Assembly (NCBI GenBank): GCA_000720375.1
Contig: JOAA01000048.1
Location: forward strand, 1 to 48,857
Direction: 5' to 3'
DNA from: Rhodococcus rhodnii
GTDB taxonomy: Bacteria; Actinomycetota; Actinomycetes; Mycobacteriales; Pseudonocardiaceae
DNA length: 48,857 bases
A model generated the notes under the pieces. The model saw only the letters and a list, made by a program, of their open reading frames with translations. It did not search any database and was not told the DNA's origin. Positions within the stretch are counted from its first letter, which is position 1, and each line of letters begins with the position of its first letter. The translations under genes and the position numbers were made by a program. This document shows positions 36,539 to 45,431 of the stretch, one piece after another.

Positions 36539-37855
36539 TTACGGAGTATTCGAGTTTGACGAGGGCGGTACGGACGGCTTCGACGAGGAACTCGACGAAG
36601 ACGGTGGCTTGGAGCTGGTCGTCGTCGGGGTTGACGACGAACTGGAGGTCGTCTTCGGCGGCTCGGTCGACTTCGGTGTCGACCTGGGGGTCTGCCGCGG
36701 CGACGACGACGTGCTCGACTCGGTGGTCGTCTCCGTGAAGGTGAACGTCGGCACCGAGCTCGTCGTGGTCTGCGAGCTGTTCACGTTCGACGGCGACGGG
36801 TCCTGCTGCTTCTCGTTCGCGCTCGCCGCGATCAGCCAGCCACCCAGCGCCAGGACCAGCGCGGCCATCACACCGGCCAGGATGTACGGCCGCTTGGACT
36901 GCTTGGGCGGTGGCGGCGGCGCAGCGGGACGGACGCCCGTGCGCGACCGTGCGCTCGGCGGAGCGATGGCCCTCGTGCGCGGGTCGGTCGACGGGCCGGC
37001 GAACACGGTCCGTGTCTCCGGCACGTCCGGGTTGTCACCGCGAGCGACCGCGGCAAGCATGTCCCTGGCGTGCGCGGCGGTCGGGCGGTCCTCGGCCTCC
37101 GTGGCCAGCAGCGCGATCAGCACCGGCGTCAGCGGGCCTGCCTGCTGCGGCGGGTTGATCTTGCCCGCGGCCACCGCGTGCAGCAGGCCGAGCGTGTTCT
37201 CGCTCAGACCGAACGGCGGCTCACCTTCGACCGCCGCGTACAGCGTGGAGCCGAGGGAGAAGACATCGGTGGGAGGTGTCGGGTCCTTGCCGTACGCCAC
37301 CTCAGGCGCCAGGTAGGCGGGTGTACCGGCGATCAGGCCGGTCTTGGTCACGGTGACGTCGTCGCTGGCCCGGGAGATGCCGAAGTCGGTGATCTTCACC
37401 GAGCCGTTGTCGGCCAGCAGGATGTTGCCCGGCTTGATGTCCCGGTGCACGATGCCCGCGGCGTGCGCGGCGGCCAGCGCGGCCGCGATCTGCGCGCCGA
37501 TCGCGGCGACCTCGAGCGGCGGCAGCGCCCCGCGCTCCTTCATCGCCGCGGCCAGGCTCTGGCTCGGGACGTACTCCATGACCAGCCATGGCGCGTCGTC
37601 CTCGTCGACGACGTCGAAGACCGTCACGGCGTTCGGGTGGTGCAGTTTCGCGGCGATCCGGCCCTCGCGCTGCACGCGTTCGAGTGCCTCGTTGATCTCG
37701 TCCTGCGACAGGCCGGTCTGCAGCAGGACCTGCTTGACGGCCACGACTCTGTTGAGCCGTTCGTCCCGCGCCTGCCATACGACGCCCATGGCGCCGGTGC
37801 CGATGCGATGCACGAGCCGGTAGCGACCGGCTACCAGTCGGCCTTCGTCGCTCAC
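36539..37855 (-). CDS. transmembrane Ser/Thr protein kinase with Ser/Thr/Pro tail
   Basis: 438 residues. The kinase domain closely parallels its neighbour: IGTGAMGVVW, Lys41, IVHRDIKPGNILL (Asp139), ITDFGIS (Asp157), AGTPAYLAPEV. A Pro-rich linker and a membrane helix (about 323-345) follow. The outer part is only about 90 residues of Ser/Thr/Pro repeats with no folded sensor domain. Such tails may contact the cell wall or be modified. GTG 37855 follows AAGGAGG. The two kinases look like a tandem duplication that diverged in the extracellular part. Confidence 0.93.
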   Translation of the reverse strand: MSDEGRLVAGRYRLVHRIGTGAMGVVWQARDERLNRVVAVKQVLLQTGLSQDEINEALERVQREGRIAAKLHHPNAVTVFDVVDEDDAPWLVMEYVPSQSLAAAMKERGALPPLEVAAIGAQIAAALAAAHAAGIVHRDIKPGNILLADNGSVKITDFGISRASDDVTVTKTGLIAGTPAYLAPEVAYGKDPTPPTDVFSLGSTLYAAVEGEPPFGLSENTLGLLHAVAAGKINPPQQAGPLTPVLIALLATEAEDRPTAAHARDMLAAVARGDNPDVPETRTVFAGPSTDPRTRAIAPPSARSRTGVRPAAPPPPPKQSKRPYILAGVMAALVLALGGWLIAASANEKQQDPSPSNVNSSQTTTSSVPTFTFTETTTESSTSSSPRQTPRSTPKSTEPPKTTSSSSSTPTTTSSKPPSSSSSSSKPSVPPSSNSNTP

Positions 37856-38138
37856 GACACCTCCTTGCCCGCGAACTGCTCGCCGGCGATCTTTCTCTGT
37901 CAGGCGGACAACCCCAAGGACCGCCTCCAGGCTATGCGCTCACTCTTCGCGCACGACCACAAGACCGTTACCTGGATACGAATGCCACCGGCGTGTCGGA
38001 CTGCCCGGCGCGGAGAATGAGACCAACGCCACACACCGGCCCACTCCTCGGGGCGTGCCCAGCTTAGCCCGATCGGGGGTCACATTGGTGACACGAGGTC
38101 ATTCAAGCGTCCCAAACGGGCGTAACACTTCGGCAGAG
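37856..38138. other. intergenic region upstream of the kinase pair
   Basis: 283 bases without a supported gene. It contains the palindrome GTCAC-ATTG-GTGAC at 38079-38092, a possible operator or end-of-gene signal between the kinase genes and the membrane protein gene. Presumably it holds the kinase promoter. Confidence 0.4.
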
Positions 38139-38999
38139 TCAGCTCCGTTGGGCTGAGACGATCTCGGCGCCGGTGATCCGCTTCGGCTGGCTGTCAGTGA
38201 CCCTGAGCAGCTGTTGTACCCGCGCGGTGTCGCCATCGGGCAGCACCATCTCGATGACGGCCAGCAACGCTCCGTCACCACGCGGCTGCACATCGACGAC
38301 GTGAATGTTGCGAGCTTGCGACCAGGAGTTCAGGAAGTGGGACAGATCCGTCTGCCGCAGCAGCCCGTCCAGCAGGCTGACGGCCTGCTGCGGCTGGCTC
38401 GCCAGCAGCTTGTAGTACTCCCGGACCAGCTCGATGTCGGTCGGCGCGGTGTTGGCGGCCGCGGCGGGCGGTGCCGTGGGAGTCGAGAGCTTCTTCCCGT
38501 CGGCCGGACGGCGGCCTGGGTTCTCCACCGTCGCGGAGGCGCTGCCCTTGTTGGGCACCGGCATCTCCGTGGTGATCCTCGGCGCGTTGCCCGCGGTCAG
38601 CGTGAACATGTTGGGCAGCATGGCCTGCTCGTTGGTCATCTCGGCCACTGGCCGGTCGACGACGTTCGGCTCGGACTGCCGCTTGGTGTTGATGATCGAG
38701 GCGGCGGCGATGGACGCGAACAGCACCGCGGTGGCCACGCCGAGACCGGCGAGCTTGGCCAACTGCCCATTGCGGGCGGGTTGACGGCGGTGGTGGGAAC
38801 TCGGAGCGGGCGACGGCTGCGGCTGCTGCGCCTTGGTGACCGGCGGCATCGGTTCCGTGTCGATGCCCGCTGGCATCACCTCGGTGGCGGCCTCGTCGCG
38901 GGACGGCAGGTGAACCGGGGTCGGCCGGTTCTTGATCAGCTCCGCAACGGTGATCGACCCGGCTCGGATGTGCCGGCGACCAGACGTCGGACGCTCCAC
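38139..38999 (-). CDS. single-pass membrane protein with kinase-like extracytoplasmic domain
   Basis: 286 residues. Cytosolic part 1-80 begins with an RHIRAGSITVAELIKNRPTPVHLPSRDE segment. One membrane helix (about 82-103, LAGLGVATAVLFASIAAASII) is followed by a linker and a domain from about residue 190 (TDIELVREYYKLLASQPQQAVSLLDGLLRQTDLSHFLNSWSQARNIHVVDVQ). That domain is built like the sensor domain of the Ser/Thr kinase at 34806. No kinase domain. GTG 38999 is preceded by AAGGAAG. It may be a co-sensor or substrate of the kinases. Family not recognised by name. Confidence 0.75.
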   Translation of the reverse strand: MERPTSGRRHIRAGSITVAELIKNRPTPVHLPSRDEAATEVMPAGIDTEPMPPVTKAQQPQPSPAPSSHHRRQPARNGQLAKLAGLGVATAVLFASIAAASIINTKRQSEPNVVDRPVAEMTNEQAMLPNMFTLTAGNAPRITTEMPVPNKGSASATVENPGRRPADGKKLSTPTAPPAAAANTAPTDIELVREYYKLLASQPQQAVSLLDGLLRQTDLSHFLNSWSQARNIHVVDVQPRGDGALLAVIEMVLPDGDTARVQQLLRVTDSQPKRITGAEIVSAQRS

Positions 39000-39161
39000 T
39001 GGTTACTTCCTTGCGTGTGTGTCTCTGCTACTCGGGGTGCCGAGTCACGGAGGGCCACATCAGGTTCAGCCGTTCGGGGTGCTGAGTGGCGCTGTCTGTA
39101 CCTCGACTGGGGCCAGCGGTGACCGCTGGCACTGTCGGTATCGGCCCGTTCGGCCCAAGAC

Positions 39162-40043
39162 TTAATGGGTAACCTCAGAACTAATTTTCGGATCCCGGCC
39201 AGAGGTGAATTTCAGCCTCCTGCGCTCGGTGAACGTGGTCCCGTCCGCCTTGGTGACCTTCACCTCACTGACCGTCGTGCCCTGGTTCGGGTCGATGCTG
39301 ATCCGGCGCACCTCGATCCGCTTGATGTCGGCGTAGCGCTCGCGGAACGCCTGCTCACCCTGGCCACGCATCTCGCCGGTGGTCATCTGGAACGCCGCGT
39401 CCGGGTTGCTGGTGATCTGGTTGTAGAACACCTCGGTCCGGTCGCCGATCTGCTTCGGGTCGTTGGTCGCCAGCGCCCGTTTGGGCGTGGTCTCCCTGAC
39501 CGGCGGGGTGTACGGCGGCGGAGCCACGGAGCTGGACGTCTGCGGAGCGCTCGGCCGCACGCCGCTGCTGCTGGCGACCGGCCCACCGGTCGTGCCGCGG
39601 ATGGACTGGCTGTGCCCTGGCACGACCGTGGACCTCTCCGCGCTGCGGCTGACGGCGGGTTTCTGGGTGGAGCTCTGTGGCGCGTCGGAGGCGTCCAGGT
39701 ACATCGGCGCGCTCGGAACGCCGGGCAGGGCGTCGATGGTCTCGGTGTTCTTGGGCCTGCCGACCAGCGCGGCGGCCGCGAACGCCAGCCCGAGGACCAC
39801 CGCGAGCGACGCGCCGACGGCGAACCACGCTGCCTTTCGCCAGGTCTTCGGCGGGGTGACGGATGCCGGGATCGTGCCGAGGTCGAACTTGCGCAGGCCG
39901 GGCACGGTCGTCTCGGCCGCGGTGGGCGGCGCAACGGGGTCAGGGCGGGCATGGGCGGGTGCGTGCGCGTGGATCACTTCCGGCGTCCACGTGCCATGCG
40001 AATGCCGGTGGCGTCCCTGTTCTGGTTGCTCCCCGCTGGTCAT
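39162..40043 (-). CDS. single-pass membrane protein with kinase-like extracytoplasmic domain (second copy)
   Basis: 293 residues. A His/Pro-rich cytosolic head (RHRHSHGTW...HAHAPAHARP, possible metal-binding segment) is followed by one membrane helix (about 71-94). A long Ser/Thr/Pro linker leads to a C-terminal domain (QIGDRTEVFYNQITSNPDAAFQMTTGEMRGQGEQAFRERYADIKRIEVRRISID...KADGTTFTERRRLKF) of the same kind as in the neighbour and in the kinase. ATG 40043 follows AGAAGGG; ATG 40094 or 40073 are alternatives. It lies 162 bases upstream of the related gene on the same strand. Confidence 0.72.
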   Translation of the reverse strand: MTSGEQPEQGRHRHSHGTWTPEVIHAHAPAHARPDPVAPPTAAETTVPGLRKFDLGTIPASVTPPKTWRKAAWFAVGASLAVVLGLAFAAAALVGRPKNTETIDALPGVPSAPMYLDASDAPQSSTQKPAVSRSAERSTVVPGHSQSIRGTTGGPVASSSGVRPSAPQTSSSVAPPPYTPPVRETTPKRALATNDPKQIGDRTEVFYNQITSNPDAAFQMTTGEMRGQGEQAFRERYADIKRIEVRRISIDPNQGTTVSEVKVTKADGTTFTERRRLKFTSGRDPKISSEVTH

Positions 40044-40287
40044 GCTGATGTGACCCTTCTCACTGCCGGTCATGACGCGACTACTCATGATCACGACATG
40101 GCGACCACACGAGCGCTAAGAAGGGACCCGGCAACAGCGGGCCGCGCGGGTCGCGCGCGGTCCGTTTCGAAGGGCCCGTCAGTGCTCACCTACGCCAGGG
40201 TATGCCTGACGCTCCGCGCGTAGAAACGCTGGTAGGGCCCAACATTCGTTGCCACACGACCGGGTGAAGCTACTTGACAAGCAGGCG
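40044..40287. other. intergenic region
   Basis: 244 bases between two minus-strand genes. I see no supported gene and no clear hairpin; it presumably holds the promoter of the membrane protein gene to its left. Confidence 0.4.
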
Positions 40288-40593
40288 TTATGAGTCGGTT
40301 TTGTACTTCTTCTGGGTCGACTCCAGGGACTTCACGGCCACGGCGCCGGAGCCGCCGCCGATCAGGATCGCGAGGATGTCGACGAAGCCGCTGCCACCGG
40401 TGAGCAACAGCCCGAGCAGAGCTCCGGCCGTCGTCACACCGGCGATCGGCCACCGGGAACGGACGTATTGGGCGATCGGCCCGCCGCCCGCCCGCTTGTT
40501 CGCCGCCGAGTTCAGCAGCGCCAGGTACCCGACGTGGGCGAGGGTGGCCACCAGGGCCACGATGACGATGATCACGGCGATCAGGTCCAGCAT
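40288..40593 (-). CDS. small membrane protein
   Basis: 101 residues with two to three hydrophobic helices (MLDLIAVIIVIVALVATLAHVGYLALL; IAGVTTAGALLGLLLTGGSGFVDILAILIGGGSGAVAV) and a basic C-terminus (STQKKYKTDS). ATG 40593 gives a start directly before the first helix. It lies 139 bases downstream of chorismate mutase on the same strand. Function unknown. Confidence 0.7.
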   Translation of the reverse strand: MLDLIAVIIVIVALVATLAHVGYLALLNSAANKRAGGGPIAQYVRSRWPIAGVTTAGALLGLLLTGGSGFVDILAILIGGGSGAVAVKSLESTQKKYKTDS

Positions 40594-40732
40594 GCTTCCA
40601 GTGTGCCTGTTCGACAGGCTTGCCCGGATGGGTGATCGCCCTGATATTCGATTTGTGATCGTTGCTCCACGCAGCCAATGCCGCTCGGTCGTCGCCCGCC
40701 GTCGTCGGCGGGGCGGCATCGGGCGTGTCCGC

Positions 40733-41005
40733 TCAGCGACCCAGCCGGCCGCGCCCCAGGTTGAGCAACGCCATCGCCAGCTGACGGCCTTCGGGGCCGA
40801 GTTCCCGGTAGCGGGCCAGGACGTCCATCTCGCGGTTGTAGACGATGCGCGGGCCACCCGCGGCCATCCGTGCCGCGCCGATCGTCTTGGACACCTCGAC
40901 GCGGCGTTTCACCAGGCGGAGGATCTCCGCGTCGAGCCAGTCGATCTCTTTGCGCAGCGCGTCGATGTCATCGGCCGCGGTTCCGTTCTCAGTGGTCGGG
41001 GTCAT
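40733..41005 (-). CDS. aroQ: chorismate mutase (AroQ type)
   Basis: 90 residues of the all-helical AroQ fold: IDALRKEIDWLDAEILRLVKRRVEVSKTIGAARMAAGGPRIVYNREMDVLARYRELGPEGRQLAMALLNLGRGRLGR. This matches the intracellular M. tuberculosis enzyme Rv0948c, including the short RGRLG end; that enzyme works with DAHP synthase. It turns chorismate into prephenate for Phe and Tyr. The second ATG (41005) fits AAGGA with 6 bases spacing; the first ATG (41011) has none. It is next to pcrA as in mycobacteria. A Phe/Tyr leader peptide and terminator precede it. Confidence 0.95.
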   Translation of the reverse strand: MTPTTENGTAADDIDALRKEIDWLDAEILRLVKRRVEVSKTIGAARMAAGGPRIVYNREMDVLARYRELGPEGRQLAMALLNLGRGRLGR

Positions 41006-41044
41006 CGGCATTCCTTGTCTGTGAGGAGGCCTGGCCCGGGAGAA

Positions 41045-41079
41045 CGAAACCCCCGGGTCCGAGGACTCCGGGGGCTTCG
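41045..41079 (-). terminator. attenuator terminator upstream of chorismate mutase
   Basis: CGAA-CCCCCGG pairs with CCGGGGG-TTCG around a GC-rich loop, between the leader peptide stop and the aroQ start. On the transcript the arm holding CCGGAGTCC can pair instead with GGACTCCGG inside the leader (41112-41120), giving an antiterminator. Confidence 0.8.
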
Positions 41080-41094
41080 TGGTGTCTGGTGGCG

Positions 41095-41157
41095 TCAGAT
41101 GACCACGGGAGCCGGAGTCCGGGTCCCGTAGAAAAAGTAAAAGCGCTCTGTCCGCAC
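41095..41157 (-). CDS. Phe/Tyr leader peptide controlling chorismate mutase
   Basis: A 20-residue frame starting GTG 41157: MRTERFYFFYGTRTP..., then a TGA at 41095-41097. Five consecutive codons read Phe-Tyr-Phe-Phe-Tyr, the end products of the pathway. A pause hairpin (CGGGA-CCGG with CCGG-TCCCG, 41106-41128) begins directly after them. The overlapping antiterminator and terminator follow. The start may be leaderless: CAAGAT, 6 bases before the GTG, could be a -10 box, with TCGACG 18 bases further up. The dedA stop is 5 bases before the start. Confidence 0.8.
   Translation of the reverse strand: MRTERFYFFYGTRTPAPVVI
41106..41128 (-). promoter_or_regulatory. pause hairpin and antiterminator segment of the aroQ leader
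   Basis: The perfect stem CGGGA-C-CCGG / CCGG-C-TCCCG overlaps leader codons 10-17. Its segment 41112-41120 is exactly complementary to 41063-41071 in the terminator, so the structures are mutually exclusive. Confidence 0.75.
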
Positions 41158-41161
41158 GCAG

Positions 41162-41839
41162 TTATCTTGACACAACCGCCGGACGAACGTCGAGCGCAGG
41201 CAGTTGGACATCTTCCTGTGGGTCCTTGACAGCCTTGTCCAACCGCCGAAAAAGCTTGGTCATGATCACGCCGCCGATCACCACACCGCCGCCGACCAGC
41301 GCGAACGACAGCAGGCCCGGGTCGATGACCTGGCTGGCGCCGGACAGCGCGGCCCCGACCGCGGTCCACAGCGCCGCCCACACCACAGCGGAGATCGCCG
41401 CGAAGGCGATGAACTTGCGCAACGGCATCCGCAACGTCCCGGCGAGCACTGGTGCCAGCGTGTGCGCCACGGAGACGAACCGCGCTGTCACCAACAGCCA
41501 GCCGCCCGACTCCCCGACCAGGCGTTCGGCTTGTGCCCACCGCTTCGGGCCTGCCTTGCGGCCGACCCAGCCGTGCTTGATCGCCGGCCCCGACCAGCGA
41601 CCAAGCGCGTAACCACCCAACTGGCCCGCGACGCATCCCGCGGCCGCCACCGCCCCCGCGAGCGGCGACCACGCGACGTGCAACACCCCGATGCACGCGC
41701 CGACGAGCACTTCCCCGGGCAGGACGACGCCGATCACGACGCTCGTCTCGAGGAACGACAGCACGAAGATCGTCACCAGCACCGCGACCGGTGACAGCGC
41801 GGTGAGGTCTGGCATCAGGCCTTCGAACACGTTCCCCAC
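41162..41839 (-). CDS. DedA-family membrane protein
   Basis: 225 residues with the SNARE-associated/DedA pattern: SFLETSVVIGVVLPGEVLVGACIG, a re-entrant-like segment (GCVAGQLGGYALGRWSGPA), RFVSVAHTLAPVLAGTLRMPLRKFIAFAAISAVVWAALWTAVGAAL. DedA proteins are linked to lipid carrier flipping and envelope homeostasis. GTG 41839 or ATG 41815 may be the start; GAAGG favours the second. Its 3' end carries the likely promoter of the aroQ leader. Confidence 0.88.
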   Translation of the reverse strand: MGNVFEGLMPDLTALSPVAVLVTIFVLSFLETSVVIGVVLPGEVLVGACIGVLHVAWSPLAGAVAAAGCVAGQLGGYALGRWSGPAIKHGWVGRKAGPKRWAQAERLVGESGGWLLVTARFVSVAHTLAPVLAGTLRMPLRKFIAFAAISAVVWAALWTAVGAALSGASQVIDPGLLSFALVGGGVVIGGVIMTKLFRRLDKAVKDPQEDVQLPALDVRPAVVSR

Positions 41840-42121
41840 TCCCCGTTCTTCTGCTCTCCTCCAACTCCCTGTTCAAGACTGTCGCCCGCGGTAGGCGAAT
41901 GGATCAGGGATGAGCCCCGGAAAACCCCGGAAACGGACCCCGAACTCCTGGTGAAGCCCCCTGAGAAAGGAGTACTCCGCCACCCGCTGTCCGGGCCAAC
42001 CATTTACGCGCTGGTTCTATGCCCGACGAACTTGGCAGGTCTGCGCCAGTGCCCGGGCCACGACGCGCGCTAGCACACCTGTGCGAGGTTTTGTCGGCCC
42101 GGGCGAGTACCTTTAATCGCG

Positions 42122-44455
42122 ATGAGCGCCTTGTTCGAGCTTCCCGGCACCACACCTGTCAACCCGGCCGTCGCCGCCCTGCTTGAGGGGCTGAACGACC
42201 GGCAGCGCCAGGCTGTCGAGCACAGCGGTACGCCGCTGCTCGTCGTCGCTGGCGCGGGTTCGGGCAAAACCCGCGTGCTGACAAGGAGAATCGCCTACCT
42301 GCTGGCCGCGCGGGATGTGCATCCCGGTCAGATCATGGCGATCACGTTCACCAACAAGGCCGCCGCCGAGATGAAGGAGCGCGTCGCCGATCTGGTCGGC
42401 GGGCGCGCCAAGGCGATGTGGGTCTCCACGTTCCACTCGATGTGCGTGCGGATCATGCGGCGCGAGGCCAAGACCATCGGCATGTCGTCGAACTTCTCGG
42501 TCTACGACTCCGACGACACCCGCAGGCTGATCACGTTGGTGGCCAGGGATCTCGACCTCGACCCGAAGCGGTACTCCGCGCGGTCGCTGGCCGTGCAGAT
42601 CTCGAACCTGAAGAACGAGCTGATCGACTACGAGACCGCGGCGTCCCGAGCCACCAACGACTTCGAGCGCCGGACCGCCGAGGTGTACGCGGTCTACCAG
42701 CAGCGGCTGCAGCAGGCGAACGCGTTCGACTTCGACGACCTGATCATGAAGTCGGTCGAGCTGCTGCAGAACTTCCCCGAGGTCGCCGAGTACTACCGGC
42801 GCCGCTTCCGGCACGTGCTGGTCGACGAGTACCAGGACACCAACCACGCCCAGTACATGCTGGTCCGTGAACTGGTCGGGGTCGGCGCGGGCGACATCCC
42901 GCCCGGCGAGCTGTGCGTGGTCGGTGACGCGGACCAGTCGATCTACGCGTTCCGTGGCGCGACGATCCGCAACATCGAGGAGTTCGAGCGGGACTACCCG
43001 GACGCGACCACGATCAAGCTCGAGCAGAACTACCGTTCCACGCAGACCATCCTGTCCGCGGCGAACGCGGTCATCTCGCGCAACCCCGGCCGGATCGACA
43101 AGCGGCTGTGGACCGACTCCGGCGACGGCGAGAAGATCGTCGGCTACGTCGGCGACAACGAGCACGACGAGGCCGCTTTCGTCGCGGGCGAGATCGACAA
43201 GCTGGTCGACCACGGCGACGCGCGCAACGGCGACATCGCGGTGTTCTACCGGACCAACAACCAGTCCCGTGTCTTCGAAGAGATCTTCATCCGGCTCGGG
43301 CTGCCGTACAAAGTCGTTGGCGGCGTTCGGTTCTACGAGCGCAAGGAAGTCCGCGACGCGCTGGCGTACCTGCGGGTGCTGGCCAACCCCGAGGACACCG
43401 TGTCGCTGCGGCGGATCCTCAACGTGCCCAAGCGCGGCATCGGCGACCGGGCGGAAGCCGTGGTCGCGGCGCATGCCGAGCAGCAGCGGATCTCGTTCAA
43501 CGCGGCGCTGCGCAAGGCCGCGACCGGCGAGGTGCCGATGCTCAACCCGCGGTCGGAGAAGTGCATCGCCGGGTTCGTCGAGCTGCTGGACTCGCTGCGC
43601 GAACTGGTCGACGACGGCGTGGCCGAACTGCTCGAAGCGATCATCGACCGCACCGGCTACCAGGCCGAGCTCGAGGAGAGCGACGACCCGCAGGACGCGA
43701 CCAGGCTGGACAACCTCCGCGAACTGATCACCGTGGCCAGGGAGTTCGCCGAGCTCCCGCCCGCGATCGAGGACGAGGAGACCGTCACGCCGCTCGGCAC
43801 GCTCGAGGGGTTCCTTGAGCGCGTGTCGTTGGTGGCGGACGCCGACCAGGTGCCGGACGCGGATTCCGACGGCGTGGTCACGCTGATGACGTTGCACACC
43901 GCCAAGGGCCTCGAATACCCGGTCGTGTTCAGCACCGGCTGGGAGGACGGGATCTTCCCGCACATGCGGGCGTTGTCCGATCCGGTCGAACTGGCCGAGG
44001 AACGGCGTCTGGCGTATGTCGGGATCACGCGAGCCCGTGAGCGGCTGTACCTGTCGCGTGCCGTGATGCGGTCCGCGTGGGGTCAGCCGTCGGCCAACCC
44101 GGCGTCCCGGTTCCTCGACGAGATCCCGAGCGAGCTGCTCGAGTGGCGTCGTCTCGAGTCGTCACGGCGCTCGTCCGGCCCGTCGACCGCGACCACGTGG
44201 AGCCGTTCCGGATCGGACTCGGCGCAGGCCAGGATCGCCAAGCAGGGCATGCGGTCGACGTCGTTCAAGGGCTGGCAGGACACGCCGGCGCTGAAGCTCG
44301 AAGCGGGCGACCGCGTCAACCATGACAAGTACGGCCTGGGCACGGTCGTCGCGACCGACGGAACGGGTCCGCGCGCCACCGCCACGATCGACTTCGGCAG
44401 CTCCGGCACGATCCGGCTGATGCTGATCGGCAGCGTCCCGCTAGTGAAGCTCTAG
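42122..44455 (+). CDS. pcrA: ATP-dependent 3'-5' DNA helicase PcrA/UvrD1
   Basis: 777 residues, superfamily 1A helicase for nucleotide excision repair and replication restart. Seen: Q motif LNDRQRQAVEH, Walker A AGAGSGKT (43-50), motif Ia ITFTNKAAAEMKERV, motif II VDEYQDTNHAQY, motif III GDADQSIYAFRGA, motif IV EQNYRSTQTIL, motif V VTLMTLHTAKGLEYPVVF, motif VI YVGITRARERLYLS. The C-terminal Tudor-like domain (LEAGDRVNHDKYGLGTVVATDG) contacts RNA polymerase in related proteins. Complete. Its 3' end overlaps the convergent sigma gene by 15 bases. Confidence 0.97.
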   Translation: MSALFELPGTTPVNPAVAALLEGLNDRQRQAVEHSGTPLLVVAGAGSGKTRVLTRRIAYLLAARDVHPGQIMAITFTNKAAAEMKERVADLVGGRAKAMWVSTFHSMCVRIMRREAKTIGMSSNFSVYDSDDTRRLITLVARDLDLDPKRYSARSLAVQISNLKNELIDYETAASRATNDFERRTAEVYAVYQQRLQQANAFDFDDLIMKSVELLQNFPEVAEYYRRRFRHVLVDEYQDTNHAQYMLVRELVGVGAGDIPPGELCVVGDADQSIYAFRGATIRNIEEFERDYPDATTIKLEQNYRSTQTILSAANAVISRNPGRIDKRLWTDSGDGEKIVGYVGDNEHDEAAFVAGEIDKLVDHGDARNGDIAVFYRTNNQSRVFEEIFIRLGLPYKVVGGVRFYERKEVRDALAYLRVLANPEDTVSLRRILNVPKRGIGDRAEAVVAAHAEQQRISFNAALRKAATGEVPMLNPRSEKCIAGFVELLDSLRELVDDGVAELLEAIIDRTGYQAELEESDDPQDATRLDNLRELITVAREFAELPPAIEDEETVTPLGTLEGFLERVSLVADADQVPDADSDGVVTLMTLHTAKGLEYPVVFSTGWEDGIFPHMRALSDPVELAEERRLAYVGITRARERLYLSRAVMRSAWGQPSANPASRFLDEIPSELLEWRRLESSRRSSGPSTATTWSRSGSDSAQARIAKQGMRSTSFKGWQDTPALKLEAGDRVNHDKYGLGTVVATDGTGPRATATIDFGSSGTIRLMLIGSVPLVKL

Positions 44456-45403
44456 CGAGCGCGGCAACCCGAACCACGGGAGCACGCTGTTCTCGAAACG
44501 GGTCATGGCGCAGATCTTGGTGCCGGTGAGGCTGAGGACGTACAGGCCGACTCCGTGGTGGATGCCGTCCGGGCCGCGCAGATACGCGCCGAACGCGGGC
44601 TGACCGTTGGCACGCGCCGGCACAAGCTCGAATCTCCGGCCTGCGTCGAACAACCTGGCGCAGAAACGGGCGACGAGGTCGCGTCCTTCGTATTCGAAGG
44701 GCATCGGCGGCATCGAGATGAAGACGTCGTCGGTCAGCAGGGCCACCAGCGCGTCGACATCGGCGGACTGCCAGGCGCGGACGAACTTCGCCACGATCGC
44801 GTCCTCATTGGTCGGTTCCGGCCGCGGCCGGTGCCGCAGGCCCACGCGGGCGCGCTTGAGAGCGCTGTTCACCGAGTCGACGGTCGAATCCAGCATGCCC
44901 GCCACCTCTTTTGCCGAGAAGCCAAGGACATCACGCAGGATGAGCGCGGCGGTCTGGCGTGGCGGCAGGATTTGCAGGGCGGTCACGAACGCCAGCGAGA
45001 TGGATTCCGTCTGCTCGTACCGAGCGCCTGGATCAAGGAGGACATCGGGATACGGCTCAAGCCACACGACCTCGCCGAGCCGGGTCGGTTCAGGTGGGTC
45101 GACGCCGGGCACGTCCTACTGTTTGGCGGGTCGCCGGCTCGCCGACCGCCGGGCGTTGAGGCACCGGTTGGTGGCGATCCGATAGAGCCACGTACGCAGC
45201 GACGCACGTCCCTCGAACCCCGCGAAACCTTGCCACGCGGCCAAAAGCGTGTCCTGCAGCACGTCTTCGGCGTCCTGCAACGACCCGAGCATGCGGTAGC
45301 AGTGCACCTGCAGCTCGCGCCGGTGCGGTTCGGTCAGCTCTTGGAACGCGGCGGCGTCTCCGGCGCGTGCCCTCGAGATCAGGTCGGCTGTCACTGTTCG
45401 CAT
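44441..45403 (-). pseudogene. ECF sigma factor with SnoaL-like domain, split by an in-frame amber codon
   Basis: Read through, the frame encodes about 320 residues. Sigma region 2 is ISRARAGDAAAFQELTEPHRRELQVHCYRMLGSLQDAEDVLQDTLLAAWQGF...RTWLYRIATNRCLNARR. A TAG at 45116-45118 interrupts directly after RRPAKQ. Then comes the linker with LEPYPD and region 4 (ALQILPPRQTAALILRDVLGFSAKEVAGMLDSTVDSVNSALKRAR). A SnoaL-type domain ends it. The architecture is that of SigG/SigJ-like ECF factors, which are single proteins. The stop is a clean nonsense change in frame; a GTG 4 bases after it could restart. Either a pseudogene or a two-piece sigma. Confidence 0.85.
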
Positions 45404-45431
45404 TCTGGGATGGACACCGGCGGAAGGGCGA

